DNA of 64,000 nt from Taxillus chinensis. Its lineage: Eukaryota; Streptophyta; Magnoliopsida; Santalales; Loranthaceae. The notes below the pieces were generated by a model that was not told the DNA's origin, made no database searches, and worked only from the letters and a program-made list of their open reading frames with translations. A program made the position numbers and the translations under genes. Each line of letters starts with the position of its first letter. Position 1 is the stretch's first letter. Of this stretch, positions 25,011-38,085 are shown one piece after another. The stretch is taken from contig CM042092.1 of NCBI GenBank assembly GCA_023512835.1, forward strand, positions 45,006,535 to 45,070,534, given 5' to 3'.

Positions 25011-26246
25011 CGTGCAATGAAATCATCGTGGTTGGTTTAATGCTATGGTTTGGGGTCATGAGGGCTAAGGTATCGAAGGGACGGTGAGGGTGGATGGCAC
25101 TATGAGAGCCTCATGGTATGTTGAATGTTATGGTTATGGTTAGCTCGTATACATACGTAGACCGTGTGGGACCTTTGGGTCTATTATGAGATGTTATGAT
25201 CGTTTGTATACCCGTGTGTGAGATCTATGTGATATGTGGGACTATTGGGTCTATGTGAGATGTCATTTGTGCCTGGTGGTAGATATACCCTTGCGTGGAT
25301 GTAATAGGTGGCTAAGGCCCCTTGTTTTGTGATATACCCTCGTTGGGTGAGGCTACGGCCTGATAAGCTTATTATGTTAATATGTTCTTACAAGGATCAT
25401 GGATAAGCCGTCCCGATGGGGACAGTGCTATGCCTGAGGTGTTGTGGATCCTGTTTAGAATTGTGTGGATAATCCTATATCCTTGTTGGATAGGATAAGT
25501 TATCCCGTTGATGTGATTCATTGATAATCCTATTTTGGATTATGGGAAACATGCCAAGTCCGGATGTGGAAAGAATGTCCTGATGTAATGTTGTATTAAT
25601 GGGATGTTGTGAGGCTTCGATGATAGGTGGTAGAGACCCCCGAGATGTTATGCTGGTGTCAAAGTCTGTTTGTCCTCCAGGAAGGTATTTCATGATACCA
25701 AAAGTCCTCTCAACCTGAGGTGGTTGAGCAGAGTGTGTCCGCAGAGCGGCGGTATTGGATTGGAATACCTATCCCTTGGCACTTGGTGGTTGCAACAAGA
25801 TCTTGTGAGAGCGCTGCAGAGAGTTGGAATCGTTCACTAATGTTAGTTTCCTTAAGCCGCATCCTGACGTTTGTTGTCCGTATGGGTGTGCATTGAGCAT
25901 GTATTACGTGGTAGGGTGTAGAGTGATAGGATCCCTACCGAGCGGTGGTTGCTCACCCCTCCTGTTGTGTTTGTTTGTTTTTTTTAGGTACTTATAGGAG
26001 CTAGGAGGTTCACTAGACGTGGAGACCTTGTGGGTATTTGTTTATTTTGTTGGATTTTAAAAGCTATGATATAACCCCGTGGGGGAAAGAACATGTATGT
26101 GTGTGTTTGTATAGTGGTTGGAAATGAGATTTCGTATTCATGTGCTAAGGTCCCTTTCTTGGTGTTATCACCAACCCCTTATCCCTTCGAGTGCGGGCAT
26201 GAGGATTCACGAACATGTTTCGTGTGTTCGAAATCGGGGCATGACA

Positions 26247-26251
26247 TTTAA
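26247..26251. other. Target site duplication TTTAA (right)
   Basis: Exact partner of 15079-15083. Confidence 0.85.
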
Positions 26252-29233
26252 ATGCCCCAAGGCAAGCACTCGAGTGATAAAGGATGAAGTTTTGGTGAAC
26301 AACGCACTTAACCACACTTGATTCCAAGAATAAATGAAGAAACTAGGGCAAAAATATCAAATTTTGTACGAATTTGAATTGGACACCGGTGCGTAGCATA
26401 GTGTTTTGCCAATAACGTCCCCAATACTTGTCTGAATCGAACAAAGTTACTTGCATTAGTTAGATATCATCATTATCTATCATTCCCAATTGGTTTGAAG
26501 TTGGTACGATCTCCATTTAATTAGTTATGATTTTTTAAAGTTAGTAATCAAGTTTGGGTGGGACAACCAAGGTGCAACAACTTGTTTTACTAATAACTTT
26601 CTCAATACTTATCGAAATCGAGCAAGGCCAATTGAGTTGGTTAGATAAATTCTTTATCTAATATTTCCAACCGATTCGAGGTCATTCCAATATATGTGCA
26701 ATTAGTTATGAGGTTTTGAATCATACGAGCATAATGCTTACTTTGTCGTATGTACCCATGTGTGGTTTTTTTAAGATTTTCTCCCAAATAGATAACCGTT
26801 TTTGAGTGATTCCAATTTAATAAGATATCTAATAGAATTTCAAGTAAAACAAGACCAATTTGACCCTAATCCGAGCTCTGTGAAGTTATTAATTTTTGAA
26901 GTTGCTCCAGAAATTTGCCTCATTTTCCATGATTTTTGGTTCTTCATATGCATGTTTGTCTCATATTGACGGTTTTGCTTCTCCTTGGTCCAAGATATAC
27001 ACAAAGACACTCTCCTTGCATGACAAGTGAGAACAAGATAGGCCTACGTATGCCCAAGTAGAGTTATCACTGGTGATTGAGCCCAAATCCAGAATTTTTT
27101 AACAAATGCAAAATCTAGAGTCAAACTTGATCAAATCCAGAGGTCAAACTTTGTCAAACCGTAGTAAGCACATATCTAAAGTAAGGATGATGTGGAATAA
27201 GGACCCAACGACCTGGAATAAGCCCAAATCTAGAAGTCAAACTTGGTTAAATCTAGAGTAAGCCCAAATCCGAGTAAAGATGATACAGAATAAGGACTCA
27301 ATGATTTGAAATAAGCCTAGATCCGGAGTAAGAATGATGCAAAATAAGGGTGATACGAGAATAAGGACCCATTGATCCGAATAAGCCCGGATTTGGAGTA
27401 AGAATGATACGGAATGAGGATGATACACAATAAGGACCCAATGATCCGAATAAGCCCGGATCCGGAGGTCAAACTTGGTAAAACACGAAATAAGGATCTA
27501 ATGACACGAATAAGCTCAATTAAATCGGAATAAGCCTAGATCCGGAGGTCAAACTTGGTCAAACACGGAATAAGGACCCAATGACATGGAATAAGCTTAG
27601 ATTCGAAGGTTAAACTTAGTCAAATCCGAATACCTAATGGACATGAATAAAGACCCAATGATCCAAAATAAGCCCAATGATACAAATTCGAGAGATCAAA
27701 CTTGGTCAAACTGGAATACCCAATTATAAAGACCTAATGATGAATTAGCTACCGAATCCGAAGGTCAAATTTTCTCAAATCCAAAATACCCAATGATATG
27801 AAATAAGGACCCGATGATACAAAATAAGGACTTAATAATCCGAAGGTCAAACTTGGTCAAATCCAAAGGTTAAAGTTGGTCAAATCCAGAATAAGCTCCA
27901 ATGATCCGGAGAAACACCAAGATAACTCCTCCACAAGTCTAAAAGTGACTTCAAAGCATTGAGATTATGAAAAATCCATAAAAAATCCTTTTCTAAGTAC
28001 ATTAAATGTGACCGGTGTCTTGAGACTCCTTTTTCAAAGCATTGAGGAGTCTCCGAAGACTAAATTCAAATGTCTTGGGACTTCATTTTTAAGCATAGGG
28101 ACAAGGAGCCTCCGTAATTAAATGGATAAACTCCTTGAGACATCACATTTGACCCGTAGGGATCGCATAATCATTAATACCCAACGACACCAATATATCC
28201 GGAAAATTCATTCGGCCTTTACCCACCAAAGCATCTAGATGCTACTTAATTGAAATTGCCTCAGACATAGAGAGTTAAAATAAATCCAGGTGTAATTTTA
28301 TTATTTTTTATACAACATTAATTCCTTGGAACACAAAGAATTGACTTATGGGAACGTAAAGCATCTAATTAATACTTGGCACCAACTGCCTCCCTTTAAC
28401 ACCTATAAATAGATTGCCCTAGGAGGAGACAAGGGGAAGGAGGCTATTTTGGGTATGGATTATCAACGAATAGAGAAGCTGAATGTATTTTTAAAAGGTA
28501 GATATATTTCTTTTTTAGCAAGAAAGGCATCTAGAATTGTTCTTTGTCTTTAAACGGAGAGAACTAAGGCTAAAGGGACGTTCCAAACCAAGGAAGAAGC
28601 ATTTTGGAGTCATGGAAACCAAGGCTTAAAGCGGAAAGGAAAGCTATAGTTTTCTTTTTTACCTTTTTTGTTTTTAGGGGGACTTTTTAGAGGAAGATCA
28701 CTAACTTCGGTCACAAAAGATTACCTAGCTTCTTTTTTTAATTTCTTCATATTTAAATTGTTAAAACTTCTTTTCTTATATGTTTTTAAGTGAAAAGGTA
28801 TTCTTTTTAACTCTCATTATTTTTTTCTTGAAAAATAAAAAAAGACAAGCAAAGATCACATTTTCTAGAAAAATTAAAACAAGGCCCGGGCGGTTATGAG
28901 GGTTGAGCTCTAGATGCTCATATCTTAGTTTGTTTGGGCCAATATCAATTGTGGTAGTATTTCTATATTTGAATTGAAATTATTTTTATTTTCTTTTCTA
29001 AAAAAGGAAATTACTTTTGTTTTCCTAAAAAAGTGTACTTTGTCACATGGGCCTAGACCCCACATTATTTTTCTAAAATTAGAATGTCCCCTTTTATTTA
29101 CTTAAAAATATTTTCCTTTTTGTTTTCTAAGGCCCATATCCTAAAATTCTCTTTCCCTTAAAAAAATCAAAAAATAAAAAATGACTTTTCAATAAAGCAA
29201 GCTAACACCCATAGATCAAGACTAGGTACCAAT
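26252..29233 (+). repeat. Tat relic 3' LTR, continuation
   Basis: Resumes after the solo LTR. With 14997-15083 it totals about 3.07 kb, close to the 2.96 kb LTR of the intact Tat copy. A TATA box, CTATAAATAG, lies at 28403-28412. Upstream is a long degenerate array (27060-27905). The expected LTR end (...TGATGACA) is not reached. A minus-strand Tat LTR starts at 29234 instead. Confidence 0.65.
27060..27905 (+). repeat. Array of GGAATAAGGACCCAATGATC and GGTCAAACTTGGTCAAA words
   Basis: Irregular repeats with a 60-70 bp super-unit combining GGAATAAGGACCCAATGA, AATAAGCCCGGATCCGG and AGGTCAAACTTGGTCAAA, upstream of the TATA box. Several of these words also occur in the copia LTR array at 40255-40870. 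Confidence 0.8.
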
Positions 29234-31638
29234 TGTTATCACTCGTTTTGCCTAGGGTCGAAACCAAATGATAAAATATACGAGTCGCCACCAACTATTT
29301 TTGGGGTACAGTTAGATACCCTCACCTTGAGTAGTTTAAATGTGGTCTGCGTTACTGAGGTGGATTCGGGAGTTGGTTACATGTCGGGAAGGTTTTAGCA
29401 CCCCAACAATGCCCTTTTGATACCTATTTTTAGGAGGAGGAGGAGGTTTTTATTTTTAGTTTTTAGTTTTTTCATTTTTGTTTTTTTGTTTTTTTTTACT
29501 TAAAAACATCACATCTAATCTAAGTACTAATTACATATTAATTATCCAATTCTCAAAATGTTATTTTAATTCATTATATGCAAATCAATTAATTAACAGT
29601 CTTAATTACTATTTATGTGCTAATTATTAAAAGTTACCAATTAATTACTAAATTTAATTATCATAATCTAATTGCTAATTATTAAAAGTTGCCAATTAAT
29701 TACTAAATTTAATTATCATAATCTAATTACTAATATCTAGTTATTTAAACTAAATTTTGAATATAAAAGTTAATTACTAATTTACCCAATTACTATTTAC
29801 ATGTTAATTATCTAAAAAGTTAAAAGCCAATTACTAAGTTTAATTACAAACTTATTATGCTAAATTATTCTAATCGGAAACTAGCTAGCTAATTATGCTA
29901 ATTTAAGTATACTAATTATACTAAATTTAAAAATTAACTAACTAACTAACTAATGCTAAATTTAACTAATTAAAATTATGCTAATTTTGCTAAATTTAAT
30001 TATAAACTAACTAATTATGATAAATTTAATTATAAACTAACTACTAATTTACTACACAAAATAATAATTAAAACTAAAGAAGAAAAGGAATAAAAACTGG
30101 AATAATGTAGGCCAAAAGCACCCTTCTCCCGAATGCCTCATTTTTTCTCAACAAAAGAGGAAAAAAAATTAATTTGACTATAACTCAGTTTTTTCTTAGA
30201 ACCACGGTTAAGTTTACACTCTACTCTTTTTTTGAGCTTTGTGTAATTGATGGTGTGTTTGGAAAGGAGAGAAGACTCCCTTTATATAGGAGTTTATAGG
30301 AGGGGGAGCATATTGAAAAAATGTTCGATGTGGGACTTTCTATTTTTCCCACTTCTTTTCTTTCTTTTTTGGCTTTATGCTTTTTTTTTTTAGTTTTCAC
30401 AAACTTGTGTCAACATTGGTTGTGTCTTAGATGACTTATTATTATTATTTTTATGATCTTACTCGGAGTAAATAATATATAAATATTGTTTTTACATGTT
30501 TTGATTATTATCTTTGTACAAGTTGAAAATGTGTGTCGCTTGGTGTAGTGCATATGACGTGTGGAAAGTGGGTGAGTTTAAAAGTGTGTGTACATGGTGT
30601 GGGCATTAGTGTAACGTGTGTGTTTTGTTTTTTGTTTTGTTTTGTTTTTGGATTTGTTTTTTTTGTTTTTATTCTTTTGTTTTTATTCTTTTTTGTTTGT
30701 TAACACGGGGGCTAACATGCCCCCTCCCTCTTTTTTATTTACATGGGGACTTTGCCCCCCACATTTTTTTATAATATTATTATTATACATATATATTTAA
30801 TGAAAAGATAATAAAGGAAACGGGTAATATTCATGAATAATACCACGAGTACTATTTACGTATACGCTTTTTTTATGTGGGCCGCAACGGGTTGTTAGGA
30901 TGGTTTTATTTATTTATTTATTTAACCTATATATGTATATATATACACCCACATATAACATAAACATGTAAATGACAATTTATTTAGGATTCCGTGATGG
31001 AGATATTACATGATTCAACCTAAAATATATTTTGTGGCCATTGCCACTACATATAATAAGATGATGAAAGCAAAGAAGGGTATGAAAAGCGCCGCCCATC
31101 ATAGGAAACACAATGGTGCAAGCCAACACCAGATCTTGTCCACTGACACGTCATCCGCTTAGCCATTTTAGCAGGAAGGGGAGGCAAAACGTGGAGAATT
31201 GAAGAAGAGAGTTTGAATAGTGGTAGAGTGGAAGTTGTAAGTGAAGGAGAGGAATGAGGGTGTATTTATAGGGTGGAAAAGTGGTCATTGGAAATAGTAT
31301 TGTGACCGTTGGAACAGTGCCGTGATCGTTGGGGGTTTTTTATTGTGGTGCAAAAAATCTTTGTTTAAAAATAAAAATGTAGACGCACATCCGACTCTAA
31401 AAATAATTTTTGAAATTTTATGGTTTTTTTTGTTATTTTGTTTTTGTTTTTTTGTTTATGTTTATGTTTATGTTTTTGTTTTGTTTTTTTGTTTTAGTTT
31501 TTTATATAATTAACGTCATGCCCTTTAAATTAACGGTCACGCCTCTTTATTTTTCATATAAAGTGCATGACAAATATGGAATAATATAAAGCTAAAAATG
31601 AATATGTATGTCCAACCCGGACGAAATGGGGTCCAACA
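29234..31638 (-). repeat. Tat/Ogre LTR, minus strand (2405 bp)
   Basis: Minus strand starts TGTTGGACCCCATTTCGTCC (31638) and ends ...GAGTGATAACA (29234). Its last 230 bases match the end of the intact Tat LTR (48121-48347), including GTTGGTGGCGACTC and TAACGCAGACCACA. Two TATA candidates exist on the minus strand: CTATAAATAC at 31262-31271, followed by a CT-rich start-like tract, and CTATATAAAG near 30276. 29500-30070 is AT-rich with a 58-bp duplication near 29635-29745. Confidence 0.82.
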
Positions 31639-31769
31639 CTTGCCCTTCTTTGTGCATTGTTTGTATACAAACAAGTTTACAAAGATAAAAAGGAATCATT
31701 TTGGAGGGGTCGGGAGCACTTACTTGTCTTATCTAGCGCCAAAACAGGGTAGGATGTTATGGTTGATTT
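31639..31769 (-). mobile_element. 3' UTR end and purine tract of the minus-strand Tat element
   Basis: The minus strand reads TTGTTTGTATACAAACAATGC, or nearly so, then ACAAAGAAGGGCAAG and the LTR. This is the same junction as 59695-59733 in the intact element. It is cut at 31769 by the copia LTR. Confidence 0.78.
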
Positions 31770-32517
31770 TGTTGGATCAAACCCAGAATTTGAATGATGC
31801 TGATAAAACCCGATGTAATTTGATTTAAGACATTGCATGTTTTATCTTAAGTTATTGCAGAAGATATGATCTTAATACGGACCTTCACTCGTGAGAGCAA
31901 AGCTAAGGACAAGATACATAATCCTTGATAAAGTAGTCGCCTCGTCTGCGTCCCAATGTAAGACAAACTCATTGATAACCTAAAGCATCTTATACGTGGA
32001 TCACACGGATATGTGGACATAACTTTAACTGTACTTGGGAGCTCACAAAGACACTTATGCTAGATCTTGAGCTCCACATCTGCAGCAATCAAGGTAGAGA
32101 AGTTACCGAGGAATAGTCAATGCTGCACATTGCTCAGAACAACAAGTTCCAATGATGTTTTTCACAGATGGTTATAAATAGTAACACTTATATATTTTAT
32201 AGAGTGCGCGAAGTGTAATAGAAGATATACGTGCATGTATGTACAAGAGCAAAAACAGAGATATTGGCTAGTGTGTGAGTAATTTGTAATCAGAGTGTTA
32301 GAGAGTTTGTTCAGTATATCGAAAAGCTTTACAAGCTTTAATTTAATCCGCTCTATTTTATTGTAATTGTCATTTGATAATAAAATAAAATACTTTCACT
32401 ATCTGGTTATCTTCCGCATTGATCTTTTATCTTGACAAGTATTAGTGTTGTGCCAGAGTTAGAAAAGAATTTCGATAAAAGCCTATTCACCCCCCTCTAG
32501 GCTTCCAAGGACCAACA
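31770..32517 (+). repeat. Copia LTR, short form (748 bp)
   Basis: Starts TGTTGGATCAAACCCAGAAT and ends ...CTCTAGGCTTCCAAGGACCAACA, as does the LTR at 40091-41504 (1414 bp). It lacks the CGGAGTAAGGA array of the longer copy: the two align up to about 31935 and resume at about 31945. TATA box TATAAATA at 32173-32180. Confidence 0.88.
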
Positions 32518-32519
32518 AG

Positions 32520-32531
32520 TGGTATCAAAGC
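32520..32531 (+). promoter_or_regulatory. Copia primer binding site (first copy)
   Basis: TGGTATCAAAGC, one mismatch from the initiator-Met site, two bases after the LTR. Confidence 0.8.
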
Positions 32532-32582
32532 AAGTTTTACCCCGCTCAAAGTAGAGAACCCACTCTTTCTCTCACCCAACAA

Positions 32583-33905
32583 ATGGCCGAAGAAAGGCAA
32601 AGATGTCGTTCAATACTCGTCTTAACTCCGGAGGTGCACAAAAGCCCCTCCCCAATCGAAGCAAAGAGTGAAAATGTCGATCCACCTCAACTGCTACGCC
32701 GCGCTCCTCAACCACAGAGTTCTAGTTTTACTCTGACTAAACCATTAAAGTTCACACCAGAGCTTTTCTCCCAGTGGAAAGCTCGCATGAAGATGTTCAT
32801 GGTATGTCATGATCATCTCATGTGGCCGTGTCTTCATCAGGAGCTACCTATTCCGATTACTATCGGAGAACATGGAGTAAGAAGGCCAAAGACGGATCTC
32901 GAACTCACCAATGATGAAAGAGCTGGCAGTGCTAGCGAAAAGGCTCTAGCGTATTTAACATTGTCTTTGGACACCGAAGCTTTCACGAGATGTCCAGAGT
33001 CGCACGAAACGAAAGTTGTCTGGGATAAACTAACAATCCTCTATGAGGGAAGTCAGTCCCAAATGCAAAACGCATCTGTGCTCGAGGCAAAACTTTGAGA
33101 GCTTCAATCACAAACCTGGCGAATCCCTCAAGAGCATTTATTGAAGATTTGGAAAGCTTATCTTGGAGCTGAAAACCGGCCAATGAGCACTACACTCAAT
33201 TTCAAATCAATGACAAGTTTTTCTGCTCTTTGTCGGATCGTTACTCCAAGCAACTCTTAAATGCAAGCGGACAAGAACTAGTAGTATGTTCCCCTTGAAG
33301 AACTATCAGAGAGCTACGGACTTATGAGGTCAGGTTCAAATACACTCGACCGAGATGAGAAAATAGCTCGAAAAGAAAAGGGGATAGCTTTCAAAGCTAC
33401 GGAATATCTCAACATACAACGGGATGATGATACGGAGGAGTTAGAGTACTCCGACTCGAATCTTCGAAGAAGAAATAGCTCTTCGGTCAAATCCTTCAAA
33501 CTATTCCTCCGAAGAAGGGAAAAGGATTCGGAAGAGGCTCCTCATCATCATCCAGAAGGTAGGAGCGATCGGAGTCAAGTTCCCAAGAATGCTACAACTG
33601 TGGGAAACCCGGTCATTAGGCCAAGGACGGTAAATTCAAATCAAAGACGGCTGATAAAAGTGACAAGGTTAAACCCCGACACTCCACCTCGAAAAATAGA
33701 AAGGACAAGAGGAAGGCATTCATCACGAAGTATGTCAAGTGGCTCGAAAGAAGAGGAGGAATCCTCCGATGATGAGCCAACCCCGAAGCCTAATGTCGCC
33801 TTTAATGGCAAATACTAAGGTACCTTCTATCTTTGAGCTCATGAGTAAATTAGAATCTCTTACTACCGAACGTGATTATAAAGACCCGTATTTGGGTAGA
33901 AGTGA
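32583..33905 (+). pseudogene. gag: Copia gag, decayed and 3' truncated
   Basis: Gag of a Ty1/copia element. The ATG at 32583 (MAEERQRCRSIL) follows the PBS by 51 bases and aligns with the ATG at 41566. Readable blocks: PLKFTPELFSQWKARMKMFM, DHLMWPCLHQELPIPITI, KVVWDKLTILYEGSQSQM, then EKGIAFKATEYLNIQRDDD. A knuckle, CYNCGKPGH, is encoded near 33590, followed by a stop and by Gly where the last Cys belongs. A stop at 33096 and several frameshifts break it. The gag reading fades near 33900, where chromovirus sequence begins. Confidence 0.85.
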
Positions 33906-35007
33906 GAGATAGTCTTTCTCTATTGTTAAAAACATTTGGACAATATTGTGTTCGTCAATGTGAGCATTTTGACCGTAATTGGGCCCAATTCCTGGTCGGG
34001 GCCCCGAGTGGCCCGATTGTTGACTTTTTGGGGTTTATTAGTCGACCTTGCGTTTGAGCGGTCAATTGGGTTGGAAAATATCTGAATAGTGATGTGCTCA
34101 TCATTTTGAGCGTTTTGATTGTACTTAGGCTCAATTTGGAGTTCATGACCTCAAGAGGTCAATTAATATTTTTGGGATTTATTAATAAAAGAAAATACGG
34201 AAATATAAATAGGGGGAAAGAGAGTTTCCACGTTACATTTCAGCGATCGTGCGTTGGAGAGCTTAGAGAAAGAGAGAGAGAGAGAAAGAGAGAAAGAAGC
34301 TTGGAGCCTTCGATTTGGGCATTTTGAGCTCGCTCAATCATCAAGAATCATTCCGGTAGGTGTTCCATTCTTCACCCTTTTCTTTTTGTTTTATTGGATT
34401 AACATGTAAGAATTAGATGAAATCATGCAAATTCGTGATGAACCCAAGAATTGGGGAAAATGGAAATGAGCATGAAACCTAGATGATTTAGGTTGTTTGG
34501 TAGCCTAATGTGGCTAGATGATGTTAGAAACCCTTAATAGGGATGAATTGTTGCTTAAAAATGGAGATTTAACGAGTATAATTGGGTTTTGAGACTGAAT
34601 TGGGAAGAACACAATGGCGGTTCATGATCGGGGAACTACTCGAGGCTAGCCCGAGTAGAGTCTCGAGCGGCCTCAAGCGGAGGCCTCGAGCAGGAGCGCC
34701 GAGCGGAATGTAGCCTCGAGCAAGTGTCTCACGATCTCGAGTATAGGCTTCAAGCAAGGAGCATCGAGCGGAATGTAGCATCGAGCGATCTCGAGCAGGC
34801 AGTCCCCGAGGGGTGACACGATGCTATATACATGGTTATGGACTTACAGGTTGTGTGGTGTCCCGGAGGGGGACACGATGCTATATGCATGGTTGTGGAC
34901 CTACGGGTCGTGTGGTGAGAACCTACAAGTTGATTTGTGCCTTTGATGGTTGTCTGTGATGCTGTTGCTAGTGTTGATCGTTTGTTGTTTGTTGTTATGG
35001 CCGTGTG
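33906..35007 (+). repeat. LTR-like 5' region of the Tekay-like chromovirus
   Basis: Promoter-like sequence with TATAAATAG at 34204-34212 and a GA microsatellite at about 34264-34300, preceding a gag on the same strand. 34620-34800 is a loose repeat of CTCGAGCGG and CCTCGAGCA. 34800-34920 holds two copies of a ~62-bp unit with ACACGATGCTATATRCATGG. I could not fix the LTR start, and no PBS is visible before the gag, so the borders are approximate. Confidence 0.5.
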
Positions 35008-36300
35008 ATGGCACCACCGAGGAGAGTTGTCCGAGGCTAGGCCCAAGAAAGGAGCCCACGATAGAGTCGGGCCACCAGAGGCAGCGAGCTGGCGCCAGAG
35101 GTCGTCGGCTCCCGGTTGTGGGACCCGATTTGGCTTAGGTGTTGATTTAGTTCTTGGAGGACATGCAAGGGCGTGTGGCTCGATGAGGGATATGGCTGTA
35201 GAGGTGGATGAGTCGAAGAAGCGACAGCACCTGGCAACACGGGAGCCGAGGGTGGTGCAGGATGTGCACCAGTAGGAGGTCGTGATATGAGTCCGCACGA
35301 TGAGGAGTGGACCGGGTCAGTCGCGAAACATGCACCCATGACTTTTAAGGATGGTTCGCGGCCGAGGCAGCCGAGGACCGGATCGGATGGACAGAGGACA
35401 TCTTTGAGAAGATTGGGGTGCCGGATGAGGAGCGGGTACGAGTGGCAACGCACTATCTGTTAGGTATCCCACAATGGTGGGGAGTCCACGAGAGCTGTCC
35501 ATGGCGCCGATGAGCTGGCGAGAGTTCATCGAGCGCTTCTTTGGGGAGTATTTTCCCCGGCTCGGCGCAAGATGCCCGACAGAGAGAGTATTATGAGCCG
35601 GCAGGTAGCCGGACGGTGGGTGAGTATGTGCAGCCTTCACGGATTTAGGGCGGTTTCTTTCTTGAGGCTTGGGAGAAGGAAGCTCGTAAGACGAGGATTT
35701 TATTCCAAGGGCTTGAGGCTATATTTGAAAAAACAAGCTGAACCGTCTGAGTCGACCCAACTACAGGAGGCGGATGACAAGGCACTCATTATTTAGCGAG
35801 GTCGGGATCAGGCGAGAGCCCCAGGATCGGGGGTTGGGATGGTCCAGCAGAAGAGGCGAGTGGGGAGAGCAATGCGGTTCAGCACTCGAGAGGAGGGTGC
35901 GAAGGGTTTCCAGCCCAGTGGTGGGATCTCGGGAGAGTTCAACCAGCGGAGGCCAGTACTTGTTGGAGTTGTGGTTTGACCAAGCAGTATCGAGAGGCTG
36001 CTCGAGGAAAAAGATGACATGCTTCCGTGCGGGAAGGTGGGACATGGAGCTAGGGAATGTGTTACCCTTAGCTCAACCAGCAGGTGTAAGCCCTCGTCCT
36101 GAGAGCGGGGATAGAGGAGTGGGGCTCCGTCTCGAGGAGGTCAGGTGCCGCAAGCACGGGTCATGTTGATCGCCGGGAGGCACAAGGGTCATGTTGATCC
36201 GGGGCAAGGCCTCAATGGGCCAGCTAGTGGCGGTGGGCCACGAGGGAGAACTTTTGCCCCTACTAGCGAGAGAGGCAAAGGTTCCACCAGTGGACCCGGC
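35008..36300 (+). pseudogene. gag: Tekay-like gag, decayed
   Basis: The ATG at 35008 reads MAPPRRVVRG before a stop, like the gag start at 853. Near 35360-35510 the core reads IGWTEDIFEKIGVPDEERV, ATHYLLGIPQWWG and then FIERFFGEYFP. At 36020-36060 a knuckle reads CFR/CGKVGHGARECV with one base missing between its two halves. Many other shifts and stops. Order, motifs and downstream pol all fit a plus-strand chromovirus. Confidence 0.75.
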
Positions 36301-38085
36301 AGGACCAGGACCTTCGAAAGGTGAGAGGTACCATCATCATTTCTCATACTATCCGTCAGCTTTTGATTGATCTTGGTGTTACCCATTCTTTTATTTCGTA
36401 TGCTACGGTGGTTGGATTGGAGTTAGACAGGAGCCAGTTAGTCGGTCTGATGGTTGCTTCCCTTTGGGTGGAATTGTGATACTTGAGAGTATCTGTCATG
36501 CTTGTCAGTGCACTTGAGGGTGTTAACTGTTGTGTGATTTGTATATCTTGAGTTAGATGATTTTGATGTTATCCTGGGTATAGATTGGTTGGTTTCGTGG
36601 AGGCCATGATTGATTGTTTTTGATGGCGTATGACGTTTCTCACACCAGAGGGCACACGAGGTGTCTTTGTGGGTGAGTGGACCGAGGGAAACATGCGAGT
36701 TGGGGCCTTGAGGCATGGGTGGGGTGATGTGACCCACTAGTTTGTGATTTGATGTTGGTTGACAGGGAGAGTGGGGAAGGTTTGTTTTGCCACCCATTGT
36801 GGATCGGCTCCCGGATGTGTTTCGAGGACTTAGTCGATTTGCTTACTGTGAGGGAGGTGGAGTTTTCGATTGAGTTATTGCCGGGGACAACCTATTAGGT
36901 TGAAGCCTCCGGATGGGGCCGGCGAGCTTAGAGCTCAAGCGGATAGATGATCTTCTAGCACGGGCTTTATCGAGCGGAGTAGCAGCTACCGTAGGCGCTC
37001 AGATGTTCGCCAAGAAGCGATGGTTCACTTTGGTGTGTATAAACTATCGGAAGGATACCAGGTACTTGTGAAGAACGGTATCCATTACCGAGGAATGATG
37101 ATCTGTTCGATCGGTTTCGAGGTGCGAGATGGTTTCCAGATAACTTGAGATACGGATGCCATTAGTTGAGGGTTAGGGAGCGCAGATATCCCAAAGGATG
37201 CGTTCGGTTAATAGATTATGGACATTTTGAGTGGCTCGTGATGCCGTTTGGGCTCACGAATACTTGCAGAAGTGTTTATGGGATTGATGAACTATGACTT
37301 GCTCCATATTTATATATGTTCGTTGTGGTGTAAGTCATGATATTTTAGTCTGATCGGCGACCAAGAGGGCATGAGGAGCATTTGCGAGTTGTGTTAGAGA
37401 CCTTGTAATGAGAGCACGGTTGTACGCGAAGTTCACAAAATGTGACTTACGGCTGCAACGGTACACTTCTTGGGGCATGGGTATCTTCGGAGGGTATCAC
37501 GAGTGGATCTGAGAAGATTGAGCGGTTATGTCGTGGAAGAGGCCCCCACGAATGTATTTGAGATTCGTAGCTTCTTTGGTTTAGAAGGCTACTGATCGAA
37601 GGTGCGTGGAGGATTTTCCCAGGTTTGGGCTCCGATGACGAACTTGACTAAGAGGGAGTTCCTTTTGTTTGGTCTGATGCGTATGAGAGTGCTTTCAAAG
37701 AGTCGAAGGCACGATTTACTTGGCTTTTATCTTGATTCTTCCACGGGAGGGTGTGTACCTTTCGAGGTGTATTGCTTGATGCCTCTAGGGGTGGGGCTTT
37801 CTCGTGTTGATGTGAACTCGGTAGGTGATTGTATGGGTGCAACGGTTGAGACCACATGAGCAGCCCTATCTCACGCACGATTTGGAGTTGGGCTGTGATG
37901 ATCTTTGCTCTAAAAAAGCGCAACATTATCTCCTTGGGGAGAAATTTGTGGTGTATACGGACCAACAAGAGCTATAATATATCTTTTCTCGAGAGACTTG
38001 AACCTAGGAGGCGGTGGGTGGAGTACTTACATCAATTTCGGTTTGATATCTTGTATAGCCAACAAAGGGTAATGTGGTGCAGATG
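36300..38085 (+). pseudogene. pol: Tekay-like protease, RT and RNase H, heavily decayed
   Basis: Protease trace: TIRQLLIDLGVTHSFIS near 36350-36400, where the family has D-S-G and this copy D-L-G. RT traces at 36880-37330: a block like VCINYRK, a VSITEE...SVRSVSR region where the family has YPLPRIDDLFDQL, and MPFGLTN in another frame. RNase H trace at 37640-38085: FALKKRNIISLG in one frame and EKFVVYTDQQEL in another. Stops and shifts are dense. I recognise it by order and short blocks only. Confidence 0.6.

Larger units (their letters stand above)
23316..26246 (+). repeat. Solo LTR (family C), remaining 2931 bp
   Basis: Continues 15084-15119 after the family B insertion and ends ...AAATCGGGGCATGACA, followed by the TTTAA duplication. 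A weak TATA-like TTTTAAATAG lies near 23477. No internal region or second LTR is present, so it is a solo LTR left by LTR-LTR recombination. It contains two arrays (24121-24410, 24480-25010). The tail words AGCGGTGGTTGCTCACCCCTC resemble, in reverse, words in the family A LTR near 1560. Confidence 0.82.

Noticed and set aside
30618..31513. Hydrophobic Phe/Leu-rich ORFs resembling membrane proteins
   Set aside because: T-rich LTR sequence. No conserved family, and it lies inside a minus-strand Tat LTR.
34750..35453. Long minus-strand ORFs of 138-182 codons
   Set aside because: Antisense shadows of the GC-rich Tekay-like gag.
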